A stretch of DNA of 10,068 nt from Planctomycetota bacterium (GTDB lineage Bacteria > Planctomycetota > Planctomycetia > Pirellulales > Pirellulaceae): the NCBI GenBank assembly GCA_023430365.1, contig JAEZAS010000175.1, positions 1 through 10,068 on the forward strand, written 5' to 3'. Each line of letters starts with the position of its first letter. Position 1 is the stretch's first letter. This document shows positions 5,322-10,068 of this stretch, piece after piece. A model generated the notes under the pieces. The model saw only the letters and a list, made by a program, of their open reading frames with translations, did not search any database and was not told the origin of the DNA. The translations under genes and the position numbers were made by a program.

Positions 5322-6806
5322 TTACCCGATGAACTGCCGACGGAAATCGATGATCGACTGCAAAGCCGGCCGGGCCCGGCGGCGAGCGTCAAACAGGCCG
5401 CCGTGCGGAAAATCGTGCGGCAGGTCGTCGCGCAGCTGGTTCCAGATGATCGCCTGGACCGCTTGCTTGGCCAGGAGCAGTGGAAAGAGCCAGTCGACCG
5501 TGGCCTGCTGAGTGCGGGCCGACATGCCGCTGGGCATCCAGAGAGGAAGAGGGCGCGACGGGAGCTTCGCGAGCGGATCAGCGTCCAAGGAACTGGGAAT
5601 TGTCAAAAACACGCAGAGGGGCAGGCCGATTTGAGTCCACCGATCCAGCTGACGACTCACTTCGAGGCAGTCGCGCGGCTGGGTGCCACCAGGGGTGTAA
5701 CCGATATTCATCTCGAGGCCGATGCCCGCCAATCCGAGCTCGCCGCGGGCCAGCGTGTCGGCGAAGTGCAGCGGGCTGAGTTCCTGATCCTCCCTCGCGA
5801 TGTATTCCGCCCACGGCTGATCGAAACTGACGATGGTCGGTGTGCGACTATCGAGGGCGCGGACCTTTTGCAGGGCTTCGACCACGAGCTTCAGCCGTTC
5901 TTCCTCGGAGAAGTCGATGGAACCCCGCAGGTTCATCCGGGCTGCCACGTCCCAGAGCTGGATCCGACCTTTGTAGCGCTGCACGACCGCTTGGACGAAT
6001 CCGCCGATGTAGCCCTCCAGTTCCTCGAAATCCCCTTCCCACAGGTAGAGCCAGTCGGGAACGTTGCGGACATCGAGCGAAATGAGCGGCCCCATGCAAA
6101 TCCGCAGGCCGTGGTCCTTGCACCACTGCACCTGGCGGTCGAGCGAATCCCAGCGAAGTTGACCGGCGGTGGCTTCGATCTCCCGCCAGCAGGGAGCGAG
6201 CAGGGCGGTGTTGAACGCGGCAAGCGTTGAGGTCGCCATGGTCCCTTCAGGAACCGCTTCGATCCGCGCGCCGATCAGCGTACTGAGCGAAACCCCGTTG
6301 CCGCGGCGGATGGCAAGCACCTGGTTGGTGTAGTCCTGACCGAGGAGCTTCAGGGCCGCGAAGGCGTGAGTTAGGGCTGTGTCGGCGTGGTCACTGGCGA
6401 GAACGGGATTCGACTGGCTGGAGGCGGCTTTGCCGAACTCCAACATCGCCTGCTTGAGAGCGGCCAGGAAAGGCTCGCCGAGCTGCATTCCGGCCGTTTG
6501 CCAGAGATGGGACTGATTGCGGAGGCGGTTGATTGTTCCGCGGGCCAGTTCCACCGGCAGGTTATAGGGGCGGACTCGCTCCATCAGGCTGGCCGAGGAA
6601 AGCATCCATTCGCCGTGGCCCGGGACGCTCCAGGGGCAGTGAAGATTGCCGGACTCGCGGGTGTCGCGTTCAAGCGATAAGAGGCCGTCCTGATAGGAGT
6701 TGCGGCATTCCCACGGAACTCCCTCGACACCAGCGAAGTAGGCTCGCTGGGGGGCGTCGTGCGCAATTCGCTCCGGGCGAGGAATGACAAACCGCAACTG
6801 ACCCAT
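5322..6806 (-). CDS. GH10-fold (xylanase-like) protein lacking recognisable catalytic glutamates
   Basis: The product has 494 residues and no signal peptide. The N-terminal half (about 1-200) is not a domain I recognise. From about 225 to the end it resembles the glycoside hydrolase family 10 barrel: a WCKDHGL segment, W285-D286-V287 where GH10 has the WDVVNE strand, a GIGLEMN segment (E365) where GH10 has GIGLQ-x-H, GLPLCVFLT (about 394-402) where GH10 has the nucleophile strand (TELD), and a closing WNQLRDD...GLFD...ARPAL segment like the GH10 C-terminus. In this alignment the acid/base Glu is replaced (around A289/R290) and the nucleophile Glu by L401/T402. ATG 6806 was chosen because residues upstream of it in the longer frame would run back over the divergent purC start and look non-coding; no clear Shine-Dalgarno sequence is present. 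It is followed by the LuxR-type gene on the same strand. The fold is fairly likely; enzyme activity is doubtful. Confidence 0.72.
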   Translation of the reverse strand: MGQLRFVIPRPERIAHDAPQRAYFAGVEGVPWECRNSYQDGLLSLERDTRESGNLHCPWSVPGHGEWMLSSASLMERVRPYNLPVELARGTINRLRNQSHLWQTAGMQLGEPFLAALKQAMLEFGKAASSQSNPVLASDHADTALTHAFAALKLLGQDYTNQVLAIRRGNGVSLSTLIGARIEAVPEGTMATSTLAAFNTALLAPCWREIEATAGQLRWDSLDRQVQWCKDHGLRICMGPLISLDVRNVPDWLYLWEGDFEELEGYIGGFVQAVVQRYKGRIQLWDVAARMNLRGSIDFSEEERLKLVVEALQKVRALDSRTPTIVSFDQPWAEYIAREDQELSPLHFADTLARGELGLAGIGLEMNIGYTPGGTQPRDCLEVSRQLDRWTQIGLPLCVFLTIPSSLDADPLAKLPSRPLPLWMPSGMSARTQQATVDWLFPLLLAKQAVQAIIWNQLRDDLPHDFPHGGLFDARRRARPALQSIIDFRRQFIG

Positions 6807-6943
6807 GCTGGGCAAAACCCCGCGAAGCGCGCCTAACGAGAGCCGGCGAGGCCAAGGCCTTCGCGGCCACTCGACGGTATGGGATTGGAGTTTAGTGCAC
6901 TCGGGCAATGCGTTCAACGGACGCTCGGCGGCGGGGCAGGGGG

Positions 6944-6952
6944 TGGTATATT
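6944..6952 (+). promoter_or_regulatory. Possible extended -10 promoter of purC
   Basis: TGGTATATT fits an extended -10 element (TGn followed by TATATT). It lies 86 bp before the purC ATG in the 232-bp divergent gap, in an otherwise GC-rich stretch. No good -35 hexamer is visible. Between it and purC, GCGGGC (6972-6977) and GCCCGC (6992-6997) could form a leader hairpin. The same gap must also contain the promoter of the GH10-like gene, which I could not locate. An 8-bp palindrome AAGGCCTT (6854-6861) lies on that side. Confidence 0.3.
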
Positions 6953-7038
6953 GCGGACGCGATCCAGCCCCGCGGGCAGCGCGAGAATGGCGCCCGCTCG
7001 ATCCGGTTATCCGCCCCACATCCTGAGTTCCTGACCCT

Positions 7039-7923
7039 ATGAATTCGCTGTTGCAAACCAATCTTGCAGGGCTCCCCGTGCGGCGCGGCAAGGTGCGAGA
7101 TATCTACGATTTGGGCGACTCCCTGCTGCTGGTCGCGACCGATCGGATCAGTGCGTTTGATTGGGTGATGCCCAACGGCATTCCCGACAAGGGGCGGGTC
7201 CTGACTCAGCTGAGCGCCTTCTGGCTTCGGCAGCTCGAAATCCCGAATCATCTGCTTTCGCTGGACGTGACGGCGAGCGACTTGCCGCTAGGGGACGATC
7301 GGGCCCAACTGGTAGGGCGGAGCATGATCGTTCGCAAAGCCGAAGTCGCACCGATCGAATGCGTCGTGCGCGGCTACTTGGAAGGGTCCGGCTGGAAGGA
7401 GTATCAACAATCGACCAGCGTGTGCGGCGTTTCGCTCCCCTCGGGACTGAAGCAATGCTCGGAGTTGCCCTCTCCGATCTTCACGCCGGCAACCAAGGAA
7501 GATTCGGGGCACGACATCAATATTTCGTTCGAGCGGATGGTGGAAATCGTCGGCGAGGAAACGGCGACTGAGTTGCGCGACCGCAGCGTCGAGGTTTACC
7601 GTCGGGCAGCCGAACATGCTCGCAGTCGAGGGATCATCATCGCGGATACGAAGTTCGAGTGGGGCCGCTTCGACGGCCAGTGGATCCTCATCGACGAAGT
7701 GCTCACCCCGGACAGTTCCCGATTCTGGCCGGCCGACGAGTATCAGCCCGGGCGAGCACAAAAATCCTACGACAAGCAGTTCGTCCGCGAATGGCTGGAG
7801 ACGACCGGCTGGGACAAGAACAGCCCGCCGCCGATGTTGCCCGACGAGGTCGTACAGCGGACTCGAGAGAAGTACATCGAGGCCTTTGAGCGATTGACGG
7901 GCGAGGCCTTCGCCTGGAAGTAG
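7039..7923 (+). CDS. purC: Phosphoribosylaminoimidazole-succinocarboxamide synthase (SAICAR synthetase)
   Basis: This 294-residue protein is the purine biosynthesis enzyme that joins CAIR and aspartate using ATP to make SAICAR in the cytoplasm. The N-terminus has the nucleotide-binding pattern [13 protein letters not shown] followed by [13 protein letters not shown]. Both family signatures are present: the [17 protein letters not shown] stretch in the middle and [14 protein letters not shown] near the end. [14 protein letters not shown] is also typical. The length matches the roughly 300-residue form common outside gamma-proteobacteria. The ATG at 7039 aligns with where the family begins, although no Shine-Dalgarno sequence is seen (TTCCTGACCCT directly upstream), suggesting SD-independent initiation. 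It is a single gene, divergent from the GH10-like gene and convergent with lpxI, with its own terminator; no other pur genes are in the window. Confidence 0.97.
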   Translation: MNSLLQTNLAGLPVRRGKVRDIYDLGDSLLLVATDRISAFDWVMPNGIPDKGRVLTQLSAFWLRQLEIPNHLLSLDVTASDLPLGDDRAQLVGRSMIVRKAEVAPIECVVRGYLEGSGWKEYQQSTSVCGVSLPSGLKQCSELPSPIFTPATKEDSGHDINISFERMVEIVGEETATELRDRSVEVYRRAAEHARSRGIIIADTKFEWGRFDGQWILIDEVLTPDSSRFWPADEYQPGRAQKSYDKQFVREWLETTGWDKNSPPPMLPDEVVQRTREKYIEAFERLTGEAFAWK

Positions 7924-7962
7924 CGGAGCGATTCGACGTGGATTACGTCGCCGCTGCTTTTT
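7922..7962 (+). terminator. Intrinsic terminator of purC
   Basis: CGACGT (7934-7939) and ACGTCG (7945-7950) form a perfect 6-bp stem with a 5-nt loop (GGATT). The stem is extended by AGCG/AGCGG (7922-7930) pairing with CCGCT (7951-7955) across a small bulge. A run of five T (7958-7962) follows 2 nt later. The terminator begins inside the purC stop codon and fills the 45-bp gap to the convergent lpxI stop. The T-run is on the plus strand, so it serves purC. Confidence 0.75.
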
Positions 7963-7968
7963 AACCTC

Positions 7969-8868
7969 TCACACTTCGCCGTTCTCAATGGCGACGACCG
8001 TGAGCCCATGTATTTCCGCTTCGCGGATGACGTCCGGCTGATCGAGGACGATCGTTTTGCCGGCTTCAATGGCCAAGACCTTCGCTCCGGCTGCGACCAG
8101 CATTTCAATCGTGCCGGTGCCGATGGTCGGCACGTCGAAACGCATATCCTGCTGGGGCTTGGCCACTTTCACGACGGTGAAACCGCCCTGCGGACATAGC
8201 TGCCCGGCGCGACGAATGCATTCGTCGGTCCCTTCAACCGCTTCGACGGCAATCACCGCTCGACCCTTCACGGCGACGCTTTGACCAATATCGAGCCGCC
8301 CGATTTCCTTGGCCAGCCGCCAGCCGAAGGCGATGTCCTGCTGCTGGGCAGGGGTGGGGACGCGGCGGGTGAGTGGTCCGAGCTTCACGAGCAACTCCGG
8401 AGCAAAATCGGTCGCAGGGGCCAGGCGAATGCCTTCCTGGGCATATTCCTCAACGATGGTCGTCAGCAACGTGTCGTCCGCCCGGTCTTTCTTCCGCAGG
8501 ATATAGATGGGAAGAAAGGTGCGGATCGTGCGCAGGTCGGGAACGAGCGTCAGCCAACCGAAGCGACCGAAGAGGATCTTCGATTTGTGGATCTTTCCTG
8601 CGAGCGTCGCTTCCTGAACGCCCCGCCGGCGAAAGTACCGCAGATGTGAACCGAGCTTGGCGACACCGCTGGGAAAGTAGTCGTCGCAAATCTCCGCCAG
8701 CGCCGGATCGGCATGCCCGTGGATGCCCACGCAGTAAACCGAGTGCCCTTGTTGCTTGAGCGCCTGAGCAACGACGATCGGCAAACGCCCCCAACCGGCG
8801 ATCAGTCCAACACGCGCCGGTACGGAAGCGGACGAGGGCATCGGATTGTTGTCAAGCAGCGTCGCCAT
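7969..8868 (-). CDS. lpxI: UDP-2,3-diacylglucosamine pyrophosphatase, LpxI type
   Basis: The 299-residue product belongs to the LpxI (formerly DUF1009) family, which hydrolyses UDP-2,3-diacylglucosamine to lipid X and UMP in lipid A biosynthesis, replacing LpxH in many bacteria. The N-terminal domain opens with VGLIAGWGRLPIVVAQAL and includes LAGKIHKSKIL. The C-terminal domain carries AVEGTDECIRRAGQLC, whose aspartate (D215) corresponds to the catalytic Asp225 of Caulobacter LpxI, and the FDVPTIGTGTIEMLVAAGA segment. Metal-dependent activity at the inner face of the inner membrane is expected from the family. It starts 9 bp after the lpxD stop codon, so the two are almost surely co-transcribed. 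The Shine-Dalgarno site is weak. An alternative start at 8841 (M10) would remove a poorly conserved leader, so the exact N-terminus is open. Confidence 0.93.
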   Translation of the reverse strand: MATLLDNNPMPSSASVPARVGLIAGWGRLPIVVAQALKQQGHSVYCVGIHGHADPALAEICDDYFPSGVAKLGSHLRYFRRRGVQEATLAGKIHKSKILFGRFGWLTLVPDLRTIRTFLPIYILRKKDRADDTLLTTIVEEYAQEGIRLAPATDFAPELLVKLGPLTRRVPTPAQQQDIAFGWRLAKEIGRLDIGQSVAVKGRAVIAVEAVEGTDECIRRAGQLCPQGGFTVVKVAKPQQDMRFDVPTIGTGTIEMLVAAGAKVLAIEAGKTIVLDQPDVIREAEIHGLTVVAIENGEV

Positions 8869-8877
8869 CTCGGAACG

Positions 8878-9951
8878 TCAGGCCGCATCTTGGGCTGGCT
8901 GCGAAGGTGATTCGTGATGCGGTTCGTTCTGGCCGGTGAGCTCACCGATGGTTCGCTGCAGTTCGATGATCTGCTTCCGCATCGTTGGCAATTTCAACAT
9001 CAGAGAGACACACTGGAACTGGTGCTTCTCTTCCGTCGCCGGCGAACCAAAGTAGCGACGTCCCGCCGGAACGTCGTACATCACCCCAGCCTGGCCGCCG
9101 AGCACAGCGCCATCGCCGACGTGGATGTGATCCCGCACGCCCACCTGGCCAGCCATGACAACGTAGTCCCCGGTCGAGCTGCTTCCAGCGAGTCCGGTCT
9201 GCGAGCAGATCAGATTGTGTTTACCGACCCGACAGTTGTGGCCGATCTGCACCTGGTTGTCGATCTTCGTCCCCGCGCTGATGCGGGTCGGCCCATAGGT
9301 GCCGCGATCGATCGTCGTGCAAGCGCCAATGTCGACATCGTTCTCAATCTCAACCCAGCCGAGTTGCGACGAGAGCTTATGCTGGCCGTCGACCGTTGAA
9401 TAACCGAAGCCATAGGCTCCGATCACCGCGCCGCCGTGGATGTTCACCCGGTCGCCGACCACCGTGTTCTCGTAGAGCACTGCGTTCGGAAAGATCGTTA
9501 CACCGGCGCCGATCCGGCTGTTGTTCATGATCCGCACGCCGGGATAGATCACCGTGCCGGGGCCGATCGTAACATCCTCGCCCACGTACGCTTGGGGATG
9601 GATGTCGACCCCCTCGGCAATTCTTGCGGTCGGGGCGACCCAAGCGGCCGGCGAGATGCCGCACGGCTGCAGCGGGCGAAGTGGATTGAAGTGTTGGACG
9701 ACTTGCGCGAAGGCGCGATGGACGTCGTCGACCACGATGTACGGTTTGTCGTCGGGATGGAAGTCGGCGCCCACGATCACCGCCGACGCCTGGCAGCGAC
9801 TCAATTGAGGCTCGAGCTTGGCGTTGTCCGCGAGCGTGATTTCCCCGGGCCGGGCGCAGGCAATCGTGGCCGCTCCGGTGAGCTGAATGTCCCCGGGCCC
9901 ATACAACTGCCCATTGAGCAGGCGGGCGAGTTCGGCGAGTGAGAGGCTCAT
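8878..9951 (-). CDS. lpxD: UDP-3-O-acylglucosamine N-acyltransferase
   Basis: The 357-residue product is LpxD, the third step of lipid A synthesis: it transfers a 3-hydroxyacyl chain from acyl carrier protein to the amine of UDP-3-O-acyl-glucosamine. Residues about 1-100 form the uridine-binding domain (SLSLAELARLL, TGAATIACARPGEITLAD). From about 105 to 315 there is a left-handed beta-helix of hexapeptide repeats (VAPTARIAEGVDIHPQAYVG and onward). The catalytic histidine lies in QIGH238NC, matching His239 of E. coli, and the GGAVIGAYGFGY and IDRGTYG motifs are present. A C-terminal helix (LMLKLPTMRKQIIELQRTI) is followed by a polar tail. I chose ATG 9951 over the longer TTG-initiated frame at 10005 because the family begins at this point and GGAAAGG lies about 10 nt upstream. 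It is the first gene of the lpxD-lpxI pair; its promoter should lie in 9952-10068, where I recognise no clear elements. Confidence 0.96.
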   Translation of the reverse strand: MSLSLAELARLLNGQLYGPGDIQLTGAATIACARPGEITLADNAKLEPQLSRCQASAVIVGADFHPDDKPYIVVDDVHRAFAQVVQHFNPLRPLQPCGISPAAWVAPTARIAEGVDIHPQAYVGEDVTIGPGTVIYPGVRIMNNSRIGAGVTIFPNAVLYENTVVGDRVNIHGGAVIGAYGFGYSTVDGQHKLSSQLGWVEIENDVDIGACTTIDRGTYGPTRISAGTKIDNQVQIGHNCRVGKHNLICSQTGLAGSSSTGDYVVMAGQVGVRDHIHVGDGAVLGGQAGVMYDVPAGRRYFGSPATEEKHQFQCVSLMLKLPTMRKQIIELQRTIGELTGQNEPHHESPSQPAQDAA

Positions 9952-10068
9952 CGCGTGGAATCCTTTCCGCGGAGAGTTCCATGGCTCCTGGCTTGGCACA
10001 GGCAAGCGCGGGAGCTTCGAGAGCCCCGCCCTATCAAGAGCAATGGGGGATAGTAACCGAACCGAACA

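Noticed and set aside
5217..6230. A 337-residue plus-strand frame
   Set aside because: It is antisense to the GH10-like gene, whose conserved GH10 segments are on the minus strand.
6807..7091. N-terminal extension of the GH10-like protein by 95 residues
   Set aside because: It would overlap the purC start and run through the divergent promoter region; the sequence is Arg/Pro-rich like a shadow frame.
9952..10005. 18-residue extension of LpxD from a TTG codon
   Set aside because: LpxD proteins begin near the MSLSLAELARLL segment, and an ATG with an upstream purine-rich site is available at 9951.

Overview
The window looks like a chromosomal segment from a planctomycete, probably Pirellulales-like. 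This is an inference from gene content: a secreted sulfatase with a C-terminal EF-hand tail, a GH10-fold protein with an unusual active site, a Tat-exported metallophosphoesterase, the LpxI/LpxD lipid A pair of a Gram-negative envelope, GC-rich DNA and several genes without a Shine-Dalgarno site. I see no insertion sequence, tRNA, rRNA, CRISPR array or phage gene.

Layout. Bases 1-461 (minus) carry the start of a Tat-signal metallophosphoesterase that runs off the left edge. It is divergent from a DinB-fold protein (650-1129, plus), which is followed by a DUF2726 nuclease-fold / topoisomerase-type zinc-finger protein (1197-1838, plus). Then comes 511 bp without a credible gene (1839-2349). It holds GTTGTGAA-type repeats, a wide inverted repeat and a very strong hairpin just ahead of a small acidic lipoprotein gene (2350-2595, plus). 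A formylglycine-type sulfatase with two EF hands follows (2711-4405, plus).

Convergent to the sulfatase, on the minus strand, are a LuxR-type regulator (4472-5251) and, upstream of it, a GH10-fold protein lacking recognisable catalytic glutamates (5322-6806). The 70 bp between them holds two overlapping perfect inverted repeats. Divergent from the GH10-like gene is purC (7039-7923, plus), which ends in an intrinsic terminator. Convergent to purC is the lpxD-lpxI pair (minus, 8878-9951 and 7969-8868), two lipid A biosynthesis genes 9 bp apart.

The genes form no single pathway. purC, lpxD and lpxI are housekeeping. The sulfatase fits degradation of sulfated polysaccharides. The LuxR gene may be co-transcribed with the GH10-like gene. 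I did not find a clear new multi-gene system. The least explained parts are the structured, repeat-bearing 1839-2349 gap and the apparently catalytically altered GH10-like protein.
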